DNA of 64,000 bases from Arthrobacter sp. UKPF54-2 (lineage in GTDB: Bacteria; Actinomycetota; Actinomycetes; Actinomycetales; Micrococcaceae), in contig NZ_CP040174.1 of NCBI RefSeq assembly GCF_007858535.1, forward strand, positions 1,736,001 through 1,800,000. The letters are read 5' to 3'. The position numbers and the translations under genes were made by a program. A model generated the notes under the pieces. That model saw only the letters and a list, made by a program, of their open reading frames with translations, searched no databases and was not told the DNA's origin. Shown piece by piece: positions 43,624 through 52,045 of this stretch; the stretch's first letter is position 1, and each line of letters opens with the position of its first letter.

Positions 43624-44154
43624 ATGGTGACAGACGACGTATTTGCCGTCATTGCTGAGGCGACCCGGCGTGACATTCTGGTGTCCCTCCGCAACGGGGA
43701 CAAAGCGGTGGGGGAGCTGGTCCAGGAGCTCGAGGCGAGCCAGCCCACCATTTCCAAGCACCTCAAGGTCTTGCGCGAAGCGGACCTGGTCAGCATGCGC
43801 GCGCAGGGCCAGAAGCGCTACTACGCGCTGAACCCCAAGCCCCTCGCCGGCGTCGCGAGCTGGCTGGAAACATTCGACGTCGGCCGTCCCGCCGCCGAGC
43901 CGGCGCCTGCGACCGCTGCCCTCCCGCAGCCCGGCCCCGGCACCTTCGCCGGTACTCCGGCGGCCGCTGCGGCGCCCGCGCCGGCGCTGCCCGGGGTTCC
44001 CGCGGGCAGCGCGCTGAGCCCCGCCGTCGCCCTGCCGGTCGGGACCGCAGGGGAGGACCGGCGGCCGCAGCAGATCGGCCGCACGGTTGGCCGCGCCGCC
44101 ACCCGCGCCGCGGACCTGCTGGCGAACCTGCCGAAATTCGGCCGCAAAAAGTAG
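43624..44154 (+). CDS. ArsR-family transcriptional regulator
   Basis: 176 residues. A compact winged helix occupies the first ~80: DDVFAVIAEATRRDILVSL, helix-turn-helix VGELVQELEASQPTISKHL and wing KRYYALNPKPL. The remainder is an Ala/Pro-rich tail with a basic end (FGRKK), unlike classical ArsR. No metal-binding Cys motif is visible. The target is unknown; gdhA lies 135 bp downstream on the same strand, so it may control that gene or itself. Confidence 0.85.
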   Translation: MVTDDVFAVIAEATRRDILVSLRNGDKAVGELVQELEASQPTISKHLKVLREADLVSMRAQGQKRYYALNPKPLAGVASWLETFDVGRPAAEPAPATAALPQPGPGTFAGTPAAAAAPAPALPGVPAGSALSPAVALPVGTAGEDRRPQQIGRTVGRAATRAADLLANLPKFGRKK

Positions 44155-44280
44155 CCCCGCCGCTGCGGCAACGATGTCATACGGGGCCGCCCCCGGGTAT
44201 CCGAATAGAAATCCCCGCCCGCCCGGTGCAACCATGGAATGGCTTGTTTTGATGTGCCCAATGAGGGGCGCCAGGGTTGA

Positions 44281-45627
<1,347 letters not shown>

Positions 45628-45657
45628 GACTTCCCGCGCCCCGGCCCGAGTAGCGGG

Positions 45658-47013
45658 CTACCGGACGAGCAGCCTCACGTGGTCAGGGGTCAGCTCGGAG
45701 ATCCGGCTGACGCCCAGCAGGGCCATGGTGCGCAGCATGTCCTTTTCCAGGATCGCGATGGCCCGGTCCACGCCGGCCCTGCCGCCCGCCATCAGCCCGT
45801 AGAGGTAAGCGCGGCCGATCAGCGTGAAGTCGGCGCCGAGGGCCAGCGCCGCGATGATGTCGGCGCCGCTCATGATGCCGGTGTCCAGGATGACTGCCGC
45901 GTCGCTGTTGTCCGCCTTGAGCGCCGCCGAGACGTCCGGGAGCAGGTGGAACGGGATCGGGGCGCGGTCCAGCTGGCGTCCGCCGTGGTTGGACAACACA
46001 ACGCCGTCGGCGCCGTGGTCCACCACCTTGCGGGCGTCGTCGACCGTCTGGATACCCTTCACCACCAGCTTGCCCTTCCAGGTTTCCCGCAGCCAGTCGA
46101 GGTCCTCGAACGTCAGGGTGGGGTCGAACATGGAGTTGATCAGGTCCGCCACGGTACCGGTGTAGCGCGAGAGCGAGGCGAAGGTGAGCGGCTCGTGGGT
46201 GAGGAAGTTGAACCACCACGCCGGCCGGTAGGAGGCATCCAGCACGGTCTTCAGCGTCAGTGCAGGCGGGATGGTCATGCCGTTCCGGACGTCACGGAGC
46301 CGGGCGCCGGCGACCGCGGTGTCCACCGTGACCATAAGGGTGTCGTTGCCGGCCCGGGCCGCGCGCTCGATCAGTTCCAGCGAGCGGTCCCGGTCGGTCC
46401 AGAGGTAGAGCTGGAACCAGTTCCGGCCGTCCGGCGCGGCGGCCGCCACGTCCTCAATGGACGCGGTGCCCATGGTGGACAGCGTGTAGGGGATGCCGGC
46501 GGCCGCGGCGGCCTGCGATCCGGCGTACTCGCCTTCCGACTGCATCATCCGGGTGAAGCCGGTGGGCGCGATGCCCACGGGCAGCCGGGACGGCTTGCCC
46601 AGGATCTCGGTGCCGAGGTCCACGCTGGAGACGTCGCGCAGGATGCCGGGGCGGAACTCGATGTCCAGGAACGCCTCGCGGGCCCGGCGCAGCGTGATCT
46701 CCGCCTCGGCCGCCCCGTCCGTGTAATCAAAGGGCGCCTTGGGCGTGCGCCGCTTGGCCATGTCCCGGAGGTCCCAGATGGTGCTGGCCCGGCGCAGCCG
46801 CGCCTCGCGGCCGAACTCCGGCTTCTTGAACTGCATCAGCGGCGCGAGGTCGGCGTATTTCGGCACCCGGCGCCGGAGGGCGGCAGGCAGGCCAGTGCCC
46901 GGAGTCGCGCCGGCCACGCCGTTGTCGCGGGCCGCGCCGGCGTCGGCTGCGGCGTCCGTCCCGGCGGGCGCCGCAGGGCTTCTGGGGGTACCGGTCATGG
47001 TGGGTTGCGTCAT
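45658..47013 (-). CDS. lldD: FMN-dependent L-lactate dehydrogenase
   Basis: 451-residue alpha-hydroxy-acid oxidase family protein, converting L-lactate to pyruvate with transfer of electrons to the respiratory quinone pool. Conserved elements are the FMN site ([13 protein letters not shown]), the substrate-binding loop [15 protein letters not shown] with the catalytic His, and the C-terminal [19 protein letters not shown]. The first ~70 residues are an extra low-complexity extension. ATG 47013 is preceded by GGAGG at 8-nt spacing. The promoter is overlapped by two LldR-type operators; it is divergent from lldR. Confidence 0.9.
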   Translation of the reverse strand: MTQPTMTGTPRSPAAPAGTDAAADAGAARDNGVAGATPGTGLPAALRRRVPKYADLAPLMQFKKPEFGREARLRRASTIWDLRDMAKRRTPKAPFDYTDGAAEAEITLRRAREAFLDIEFRPGILRDVSSVDLGTEILGKPSRLPVGIAPTGFTRMMQSEGEYAGSQAAAAAGIPYTLSTMGTASIEDVAAAAPDGRNWFQLYLWTDRDRSLELIERAARAGNDTLMVTVDTAVAGARLRDVRNGMTIPPALTLKTVLDASYRPAWWFNFLTHEPLTFASLSRYTGTVADLINSMFDPTLTFEDLDWLRETWKGKLVVKGIQTVDDARKVVDHGADGVVLSNHGGRQLDRAPIPFHLLPDVSAALKADNSDAAVILDTGIMSGADIIAALALGADFTLIGRAYLYGLMAGGRAGVDRAIAILEKDMLRTMALLGVSRISELTPDHVRLLVR

Positions 47014-47042
47014 TGCTTCCTCCGGGCGTCTCGATCCAACAC

Positions 47043-47057
47043 TGTGGTCCAACCACA
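47043..47057. promoter_or_regulatory. LldR-type operator 1
   Basis: TGTGGT-CCA-ACCACA, a perfect 15-bp palindrome matching the TGGTNNNACCA pattern of FadR/LldR-type GntR regulators. Just downstream of the lldD -10. Centre 25 bp from operator 2. Confidence 0.85.
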
Positions 47058-47086
47058 CTGTAGGGGATGTGGTCCAACCACATCAA
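47057..47086 (-). promoter_or_regulatory. lldD promoter
   Basis: On the minus strand, -35 TTGATG (47081-47086), an 18-bp spacer and -10 TACAGT (47057-47062). Operator 2 lies in the -35/spacer and operator 1 downstream of the -10, so binding of LldR would block RNA polymerase. Transcript leader ~40 nt with a normal SD. Confidence 0.7.
47068..47082. promoter_or_regulatory. LldR-type operator 2
   Basis: A second TGTGGT-CCA-ACCACA, identical in sequence to operator 1, 25 bp further from lldD. It overlaps the lldD -35 and lies just upstream of the lldR -10, so it could regulate both genes. Confidence 0.85.
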
Positions 47087-47087
47087 G

Positions 47088-47093
47088 TACTAT
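47088..47093 (+). promoter_or_regulatory. -10 element for lldR (leaderless)
   Basis: TACTAT (5 of 6 matches to TATAAT) ends 6 nt before ATG 47100; no SD sequence. Confidence 0.55.
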
Positions 47094-47099
47094 GTGGCC

Positions 47100-47789
47100 A
47101 TGCGTACGCACCAGGTCGTCCTGCAGTGGATCGAAGAGCAGCTCTCCAGCGGGCAACTGCGCGTGGGAGGAAGGCTTCCGGCGGAGCGGGCCCTGGCCGA
47201 GCAGCTGGGCGTCTCCCGCACCTCGGTCCGTGAGGCGATCCGGATCCTCGAAGCACTGGGCGTGGTCCGGGCGGGCGTGGGCTCCGGCCCCGACGCCGGC
47301 ACCGTCGTGATCTCGGACCCGACGGCGGCCCTCGGCTCCGCGCTCCGGCTTCACGTGGCCACCGCGCACCTTCCCGTGGCGGACATTGTGCAGACGCGGG
47401 TGCTGCTCGAATCCTGGGCCGCTGCCCGGGCCCGGCCCGGGTCGCCCGCGCTCGCCGAGGCGGCAACGCTGTTGGAACAGATGGAGGGCTGCGAGGCCAC
47501 GGAGGAGTTCCTGGCCCTCGATGTGCGGTTCCACCTGGCGCTGGCCGATGCCGCCGGCAACGCGGTGGTCAGCGCCATGATGGGCTCCCTGCGCGAGTCC
47601 ATCCAGGACTATGCCGGACGCCTCACCGGGAACCTGCCCGACTGGGCCGCCACGGCGGCGCGGCTGCGGGAGGAACACCGGGGCATCCTGGCGGCCATCA
47701 CCGGGCACGACGGCGCCGCCGCGGCCCGGCTCGTGGCCGAGCATATCGAGGGCTACTACGCCGAAGCCGGGCTGGGCGGCAGCGCCTGA
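47100..47789 (+). CDS. lldR: FadR-subfamily GntR regulator of lactate use
   Basis: 229 residues. The GntR winged helix spans ~1-70 (LPAERALAEQLGVSRTSVREAIRI), then an FCD helical domain with metal/effector-type residues (DVRFHLALADAAGN ... EEHRGILAAITGHD). Divergent from lldD and flanked by two matching operators, it most likely represses lldD until lactate is present. I chose ATG 47100 because a TACTAT -10 ends 6 nt before it; the ATG at 47067 would put the -10 inside the gene. Confidence 0.88.
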   Translation: MRTHQVVLQWIEEQLSSGQLRVGGRLPAERALAEQLGVSRTSVREAIRILEALGVVRAGVGSGPDAGTVVISDPTAALGSALRLHVATAHLPVADIVQTRVLLESWAAARARPGSPALAEAATLLEQMEGCEATEEFLALDVRFHLALADAAGNAVVSAMMGSLRESIQDYAGRLTGNLPDWAATAARLREEHRGILAAITGHDGAAAARLVAEHIEGYYAEAGLGGSA

Positions 47790-47865
47790 TCCGGCGGACG
47801 GTCCCGTCCCGGCCACTCCCGTCACGCCCGCAGCCGCGCCCGCGTCGGATTGTTACGGAACCGCT

Positions 47866-47894
47866 TTGCCCTCGGCCGGGGCCGGGGATAGGGT
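47866..47894 (+). promoter_or_regulatory. Promoter of the aro leader and DAHP synthase
   Basis: -35 TTGCCC (47866-47871), a 17-bp spacer and -10 TAGGGT (47889-47894), followed by 7 nt and then the leader-peptide ATG. A well-formed promoter that implies a leaderless leader-peptide ORF. Confidence 0.65.
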
Positions 47895-47901
47895 CATTGG
47901 C

Positions 47902-47961
47902 ATGACTAACCGTTGGTATGCGTATTTTTCGTTGGCTCTGGAGGGGCCCGCGTCTAACTGA
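47902..47961 (+). CDS. Aromatic amino-acid leader peptide (19 aa)
   Basis: MTNRWYAYFSLALEGPASN: 19 residues with Trp, Tyr, Tyr and Phe within five positions (residues 5-9). It sits between a good promoter and the DAHP synthase gene, which catalyses the first step of aromatic amino-acid synthesis, and is followed by competing RNA hairpins. Attenuator leader peptides rich in the regulated amino acids are established for trp, phe and, in corynebacteria, aroF. No SD is present; translation is probably leaderless. It is too small to be found by routine gene prediction. Confidence 0.75.
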   Translation: MTNRWYAYFSLALEGPASN

Positions 47962-48012
47962 CACGCATCCACACACCTTCAGAGCCAACAGGGCAGAGAT
48001 CACTCTCTGCCC
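47915..48012 (+). promoter_or_regulatory. Candidate transcription attenuator before DAHP synthase
   Basis: Three pairings compete. First, the Trp-Tyr-Ala-Tyr codon region (ATGCGT, 47918-47923) with ACGCAT (47963-47968) just past the leader stop. Second, TTGGCTCTG (47932-47940) with CAGAGCCAA (47980-47988), perfect. Third, a terminator-like hairpin GGGCAGAG/CTCTGCCC (47991-47998, 48005-48012). The first two cross, so they exclude each other. CAGAG also recurs in the third, so the second element could pair with it instead. The exact switching order is not resolved, and the U-tract is weak. Confidence 0.55.
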
Positions 48013-48077
48013 TTCGCCATTTCTCCGGCGGGTTCTGACCAGGGCCCGCTCCGCACCCCCGGAACAGGACCCGAACG

Positions 48078-49190
48078 ATGAGCATCGAAACAGCCCCCGC
48101 CAGCCAGCAGTCCACCTCGAATTTGCGGGTCAGCGAATTCACGGCACTGCCCACCCCGCAGGACCTGATCGCGGAGTTCCCGCTGGACGCGCGGGGATCG
48201 GACGTCGTCGGGCGCGGCCGGGACGAGGTCCGCGCGATCCTGGACGGCGTTGACGACCGTTTGCTGGTGATTGTCGGCCCGTGCTCCATCCACGATCCGA
48301 AGGCCGGCCTGGAATACGCCCGGCGCCTGGTCAGCCAGGCCGAACGGCACCGCGAGGACCTGCTGATCGTGATGCGGACGTACTTCGAGAAGCCGCGCAC
48401 CACGGTGGGCTGGAAGGGCCTGATCAACGACCCCCGGCTCGACGGCAGCCACGACATCGCCGCCGGCCTGCGCGCCGCCCGCCAGTTCCTGCGCCAGGTC
48501 ACCGCCCTGGGGCTGCCCACCGCCACGGAATTCCTCGAACCGATCAGCCCGCAGTACATGGCCGACCTCGTGGCCTGGGGCGCCATCGGTGCCCGGACCA
48601 CGGAAAGCCAGATCCACCGCCAGCTCGCCTCCGGTCTCTCCATGCCGATCGGCTTCAAGAACGGGACCGACGGCGGCCTGCAGGTGGCGCTGGACGCCTG
48701 CAGCGCCGCGGGCGCTGCCCAGGCGTTCCTGGGGATTGACGACGAGGGGCGGGCCGCCCTGGTCAGCACCGCCGGCAACCCCGACACGCACATCATCCTG
48801 CGCGGCGGCAGCGACGGGCCCAACTTCGCCGCAGCCGACGTCGAGGCCGCCTCCGCCCGGCTCGCCGCCCGGCAGCTGAACCCGCGGCTGATCGTCGATG
48901 CTTCCCACGCCAACAGCGGCAAAAACCACCACCGCCAGGCCGAGGTCGCGCTGGAGATCGGCGCACAGCTTGAGCACGGAGGCGGCTCCGCATCCGCGAT
49001 CGCCGGCGTCATGCTGGAGAGCTTCCTGGTGGGCGGCGCGCAGGCCCTGGACGTCGCCGAACATGCCGCCGGAACCGACGAACTCGTCTACGGCCAGAGT
49101 GTCACCGATGCCTGCATGGACTGGGACGTGACGGCCGCGGTCCTGGGCCAGCTGGCGGCGTCGGCGCGCACCCGGCGCACCCGGCGCTGA
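48078..49190 (+). CDS. 3-deoxy-7-phosphoheptulonate (DAHP) synthase, class I
   Basis: 370-residue AroF/G/H-type enzyme condensing phosphoenolpyruvate with erythrose 4-phosphate, the entry to the shikimate pathway. Motifs are LLVIVGPCSIHDPKAGLEYA, the catalytic and metal region MRTYFEKPRTTVGWKGLIND, GFKNGTDGGLQVA, and the C-terminal VYGQSVTDACMDW. The metal ligands (Cys in GPCS, His and Glu downstream, Asp) are present. It is preceded by the aromatic leader peptide and attenuator, so feedback by aminoacyl-tRNA is likely. ATG 48078 has an AGGAC SD-like sequence. Confidence 0.93.
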   Translation: MSIETAPASQQSTSNLRVSEFTALPTPQDLIAEFPLDARGSDVVGRGRDEVRAILDGVDDRLLVIVGPCSIHDPKAGLEYARRLVSQAERHREDLLIVMRTYFEKPRTTVGWKGLINDPRLDGSHDIAAGLRAARQFLRQVTALGLPTATEFLEPISPQYMADLVAWGAIGARTTESQIHRQLASGLSMPIGFKNGTDGGLQVALDACSAAGAAQAFLGIDDEGRAALVSTAGNPDTHIILRGGSDGPNFAAADVEAASARLAARQLNPRLIVDASHANSGKNHHRQAEVALEIGAQLEHGGGSASAIAGVMLESFLVGGAQALDVAEHAAGTDELVYGQSVTDACMDWDVTAAVLGQLAASARTRRTRR

Positions 49191-49232
49191 GGCTGCCGGA
49201 TCCGGTCCGCCCCGGCGGCGCCCGGTGGGACG

Positions 49233-49267
49233 TTCCTGCGGAAATCCTTCGCAGATTCCTGCGGAAA
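49233..49267. repeat. Direct repeat of a TTCC-TGC-GGAA palindrome upstream of bldC
   Basis: TTCCTGCGGAAA occurs at 49233-49244 and 49256-49267, a 23-bp period (about two helical turns). Each unit is a short palindrome. The pair abuts the -35 of the bldC promoter, so it looks like a tandem regulator site. Confidence 0.55.
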
Positions 49268-49269
49268 CC

Positions 49270-49299
49270 TTTCACATTGGCACCACAAACCCCTAGAGT
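49270..49299 (+). promoter_or_regulatory. Probable bldC promoter
   Basis: -35 TTTCAC (49270-49275), an 18-bp spacer and -10 TAGAGT (49294-49299), ~95 bp before the bldC ATG. The long 5' leader and AAGGAA SD contrast with the leaderless genes nearby. Confidence 0.45.
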
Positions 49300-49393
49300 A
49301 TCTAGCACATGGTTGTTTGATGGCTCAGCATCGGCACACCGCCATGTCGTTCAGACGGGGCAGCCGTTCGCTTGAGCAAAAGGAATAAGGGAA

Positions 49394-49606
49394 ATGTCTT
49401 CGGAGGCCAACTTCTCCAACGCGCGCTTTCTCACCGTGGCCGAGGTCGCGGATGTCATGCGGGTATCAAAAATGACCGTGTATCGCCTGGTGCACTCCGG
49501 TGAAATGCCGGCGGTGCGCTTTGGCCGCTCCTACCGGGTTCCGGAAAACGCCGTCGAGCAGTACCTCAAGGGTGCTGTCGTCGACGGACACACTGAGACG
49601 GCCTGA
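49394..49606 (+). CDS. bldC: BldC-like MerR-type DNA-binding protein
   Basis: 70 residues consisting of a single winged helix-turn-helix: FLTVAEVADVMRVSKMTVYR, LVHSGEMPAVRFGRSYRVPE and a short helix to the end. It has no effector or dimerisation coiled coil, as in Streptomyces BldC, a developmental regulator that binds as head-to-tail oligomers to direct repeats. The adjacent bS22 gene is the conserved neighbour in mycobacteria (Rv0500A-Rv0500B). ATG 49394 with AGGGAA upstream. Confidence 0.92.
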   Translation: MSSEANFSNARFLTVAEVADVMRVSKMTVYRLVHSGEMPAVRFGRSYRVPENAVEQYLKGAVVDGHTETA

Positions 49607-49627
49607 GTCTTCTGCGCTCGTACCGGG

Positions 49628-49657
49628 CCGCAGCAGACCCCCTCGCGGGGCCTGCGG
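49628..49657. terminator. Hairpin after bldC
   Basis: An imperfect stem CCGCAG/CTGCGG (49628-49633, 49652-49657) with inner ACCCC/GGGG pairs and a short CTCG loop. Weak U-tract. Probably terminates bldC before the bS22 promoter. Confidence 0.45.
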
Positions 49658-49800
49658 TCGTGGTGTGCCCCGGATAGGCGGTACCCTGTTAAGGAACGTT
49701 TTACGTCATTGTAAGAACCTGTCAGTTGTTCAGTTCGCTTGCCTAGCCCGCGGACCTTTCCCAACGGGCAGGTACTGCATCTAGCCGGTAAGGAACTTTC

Positions 49801-49899
49801 GTGGGTTCAGTTATTAAGAAGCGTCGCAAGCGTATGGCCAAGAAGAAGCACCGCAAGCTGCTTCGCAAGACGCGCCACCAGCGTCGCAATAAGAAGTAG
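49801..49899 (+). CDS. Ribosomal protein bS22 (AURKAIP1/COX24-like)
   Basis: 32 residues, extremely basic: GSVIKKRRKRMAKKKHRKLL followed by RKTRHQRRNKK. This matches the short actinobacterial ribosomal protein bS22 found in mycobacterial ribosome structures, sited near helix 44 of 16S rRNA. GTG 49801 has an AAGGA SD. Its place after bldC is conserved. The gene is below usual length cut-offs and could be missed. Confidence 0.9.
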   Translation: MGSVIKKRRKRMAKKKHRKLLRKTRHQRRNKK

Positions 49900-49918
49900 A
49901 GATACTTCAACCAGCGTC

Positions 49919-49957
49919 AATGCCCGTTGCCTTTCCGGCGGCGGGCATTTTCTTTTG
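49919..49957 (+). terminator. Rho-independent terminator after bS22
   Basis: AATGCCCG (49919-49926) pairs with CGGGCATT (49942-49949), with TTGCC/GGCGG-type inner pairing, followed by the T-rich TTTTCTTTT. This is the most canonical intrinsic terminator in the window. Confidence 0.9.
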
Positions 49958-49990
49958 CCCGGCGGCCTCGAACCGGCCGGGGGAGCGGGC

Positions 49991-50809
49991 CTAGACCGTC
50001 GGGCCGCGGAAGCGGGAGAAGCCCCGCCAGAGGCCGTAGATGGCCCCGCCGACGGTCGCGGCCTTCAGGCCCAGGGTGGCGGCCCGCCGTCCGGACCGGA
50101 AGTCGTAGACCGGCCAGTTGTGTTCGCGGGCGTGCCGGCGCAGCCGGGTGTCCGGGTTGATGGCCACCGGGTGGCCCACCATGCTGAGCAGCGGGATGTC
50201 ATTGTGCGAGTCGCTGTAGGCCCAGCAGCGGTTCAGGTCCAGGCCCTCGGACTCGGCAATGCCGCGGACTGCCACGGCCTTGGCGGGCCCGTGCAGAATC
50301 TCGCCCACGAGCCGTCCGGTGTAGGACCCGTCGCGGATCTCGCCCACGGTGCCGAGAGCTCCGGTGAGGCCCAGCCGGGTGGAAATCACGGTGGCGACCT
50401 CGATCGGGGTGGCCGTGACGAGCCAGACCGGGCGGCCCATGCGCAGGTGTTGTTCGGCGAGGGCCTTGGTGCCGGGCCAGATCCGGGACTCGATCATCTC
50501 GTCATAGACTTCCTCGCCGAGGGCCGCGATGTCCTCCACGGTGAAACCCGAGGCCAGGCTCAGGGCGGTGTCACGGACGGCGTGGACGTCGTCGATGTTT
50601 TCGCCGCGGAAGACGAACATCAGCTGCTTCCAGGCGAAGCCGGCCGCCTGGGGGATGGTGAACGCCCCGCGCTGGTACATCTTGCGGGCCACGTGGAAGA
50701 GGCTGGCGCCCCGCATGAGGGTGTTGTCGACGTCGAAGAAAGCGGCCTCGCCGTGCTGCGCTGACGCAACCGGCCTCGTGGCCACGGCGACGATCTTCTC
50801 CTCGGGCAT
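49991..50809 (-). CDS. HAD-IB family phosphatase (SerB1-like)
   Basis: 272 residues. Motif I is FFDVDNTLMRGASLF (the nucleophile Asp and +2 Asp), motif II is LVTATPIEVA, motif III has the conserved Lys downstream, and motif IV is CWAYSDSHNDIPLL. This is the HAD-IB fold of phosphoserine phosphatase-like enzymes and the mycobacterial SerB1 (Rv0505c) in the same neighbourhood. A membrane-proximal C-terminus (LGLKAATVGGAIYGLWRG) is odd for a soluble enzyme. ATG 50809 with TAGACT six nt upstream. Confidence 0.87.
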   Translation of the reverse strand: MPEEKIVAVATRPVASAQHGEAAFFDVDNTLMRGASLFHVARKMYQRGAFTIPQAAGFAWKQLMFVFRGENIDDVHAVRDTALSLASGFTVEDIAALGEEVYDEMIESRIWPGTKALAEQHLRMGRPVWLVTATPIEVATVISTRLGLTGALGTVGEIRDGSYTGRLVGEILHGPAKAVAVRGIAESEGLDLNRCWAYSDSHNDIPLLSMVGHPVAINPDTRLRRHAREHNWPVYDFRSGRRAATLGLKAATVGGAIYGLWRGFSRFRGPTV

Positions 50810-50815
50810 GCACCG

Positions 50816-50821
50816 AGTCTA
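50816..50821 (-). promoter_or_regulatory. -10 element for the HAD phosphatase gene (leaderless)
   Basis: TAGACT on the minus strand ends 6 nt before ATG 50809; no SD sequence. Confidence 0.5.
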
Positions 50822-50917
50822 GTCAATCCCGGGGATTCCCATGCGCAATGGGTCACCGCCGCACCCCCGGCGACGCGTGCTGCGGCGGCCGCGTCGACGC
50901 CGGGTGGGGTGCCGGGC

Positions 50918-50923
50918 TACCGT
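50918..50923 (+). promoter_or_regulatory. -10 element for the glutaredoxin gene (leaderless)
   Basis: TACCGT ends 6 nt before ATG 50930; no SD sequence. Confidence 0.5.
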
Positions 50924-50929
50924 GGATCC

Positions 50930-51202
50930 ATGGCCACACCCGCGCCCCTTCCCGACGTCGTCCTCATCACCAAGGCCGACTGCCACCTCTGCGCTGACGC
51001 ACGCGACGCCGTCGGCCGGGTCACGGCCGCGCTGGGGCTCGGCTGGTCGGAACGGTCCATCGACGACGACGCCGAGCTGCGCGAGCGTTTCGCCGAGGAG
51101 ATTCCCGTGCTGCTGGTGGACGGGGTCCAGCGGGATTTCTGGCGGATCGATGAGGTGCGGCTGGCCCGGACGTTGCGGCGGGCGCTTGGGCGTCCCGCCT
51201 GA
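50930..51202 (+). CDS. Glutaredoxin-like thiol-disulfide protein
   Basis: 90 residues of the short glutaredoxin (DUF836) type: VVLITKADCHLCADARDAV holds the redox pair CHLC, and the cis-Pro region is EEIPVLLVDGVQRDFWRID. It probably donates electrons in thiol redox balance. Start ATG 50930 follows a TACCGT -10 by 6 nt. Located before rex, a redox-sensing regulator. Confidence 0.85.
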   Translation: MATPAPLPDVVLITKADCHLCADARDAVGRVTAALGLGWSERSIDDDAELRERFAEEIPVLLVDGVQRDFWRIDEVRLARTLRRALGRPA

Positions 51203-51267
51203 GCAGGCCCGTACCGCGGCCCGCGGGGGCGCCGGCGGCTGCTTTGTGGCCCGAACTGCCGGGGCTC

Positions 51268-51273
51268 TAGAGT
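51268..51273 (+). promoter_or_regulatory. Probable -10 element for rex
   Basis: TAGAGT ends 31 nt before GTG 51305, leaving a short leader that contains GGAGC as SD. A TCACAA half-site of the Rex consensus lies next to it, but the full palindrome is not present. Confidence 0.4.
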
Positions 51274-51304
51274 GGAGTCACAACGCGACGCAACGGAGCA
51301 GATA

Positions 51305-52000
51305 GTGACCTCGCTGGATTCATCACCCGACGCCCTGCCCGGGGCAGCCGGGACTGCGGCCAAGCAGATCCCGCCCGCGGCCGTGGCCAGGCTGACGATT
51401 TATCTGCGCGCCCTGACGACGCTGCTGGCCGAGGGAGTGGACCGGGTTTCCTCCGAGTCGCTGGCCGAGGCGTCCGGCGTCAGCTCCTCCACTCTCCGCA
51501 AGGACCTTTCCTACGTGGGCTCCTATGGAACCCGCGGCGTGGGCTATGAAGTCCAGTACCTGAACCGGCATATTGCCGCCGCCCTGGGGCTGACCCGCGA
51601 CTGGAAGGTCGCGATTGTCGGCGCCGGCAACCTCGGCAAGGCTCTCGCACGGTACGGCGGGTTCGAATCCCGGGGCTTCGACATCGTGGCCATTTTCGAC
51701 GCCGACCAGATGGTGGTGGGCAGCGAGGTGGGCTGGCTGCGGGTGAGCGACGCCGCGGACCTCGAGGCCGTGCTGCACCGCACCGGTACCAACATGGTGG
51801 TGCTGGCCCTTCCGGCCGCGGTGGCGCAGGGTGTGTGCGACCGGGTGGTGGCCGCGGGCGTGCGCAGCATCCTCAGCTTTGCCCCGGTCATGCTCCAGGT
51901 GCCGCCCGGAGTGAACCTGCGCAAGGTGGACATGGCCACCGAACTGCAGATCCTCGCCTACCACGCGCAAAGGGCGCAGGACCCGGAAGACGCCGACTAG
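51305..52000 (+). CDS. rex: Redox-sensing repressor Rex
   Basis: 231-residue repressor sensing NADH/NAD+. The N-terminal winged helix (PAAVARLTIYLRALTTLL, VSSSTLRKDLSYVGSYGTRG) is followed by a Rossmann domain with VAIVGAGNLGKALARYGGF and a C-terminal swapped helix. Rex typically controls respiratory and cytochrome genes; the cytochrome c maturation genes are nearby, but no clear Rex site is seen before them. GTG 51305 is preferred because GGAGC lies ~7 nt upstream. Confidence 0.93.
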   Translation: MTSLDSSPDALPGAAGTAAKQIPPAAVARLTIYLRALTTLLAEGVDRVSSESLAEASGVSSSTLRKDLSYVGSYGTRGVGYEVQYLNRHIAAALGLTRDWKVAIVGAGNLGKALARYGGFESRGFDIVAIFDADQMVVGSEVGWLRVSDAADLEAVLHRTGTNMVVLALPAAVAQGVCDRVVAAGVRSILSFAPVMLQVPPGVNLRKVDMATELQILAYHAQRAQDPEDAD

Positions 52001-52045
52001 CTTTCGTCGGTTTCCGGATCCCGCGCCCTTCGGCCGGGCCCTGAC

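Noticed and set aside
45679..47310. Long frame antisense to lldD running into lldR
   Set aside because: It covers a well-supported gene and its operators; Arg/Gly/His-rich composition is that of a shadow.
51240..51304. Possible Rex operator before rex
   Set aside because: Only a TCACAA half-site is present; the TTGTGAA-N4-TTCACAA palindrome is not.
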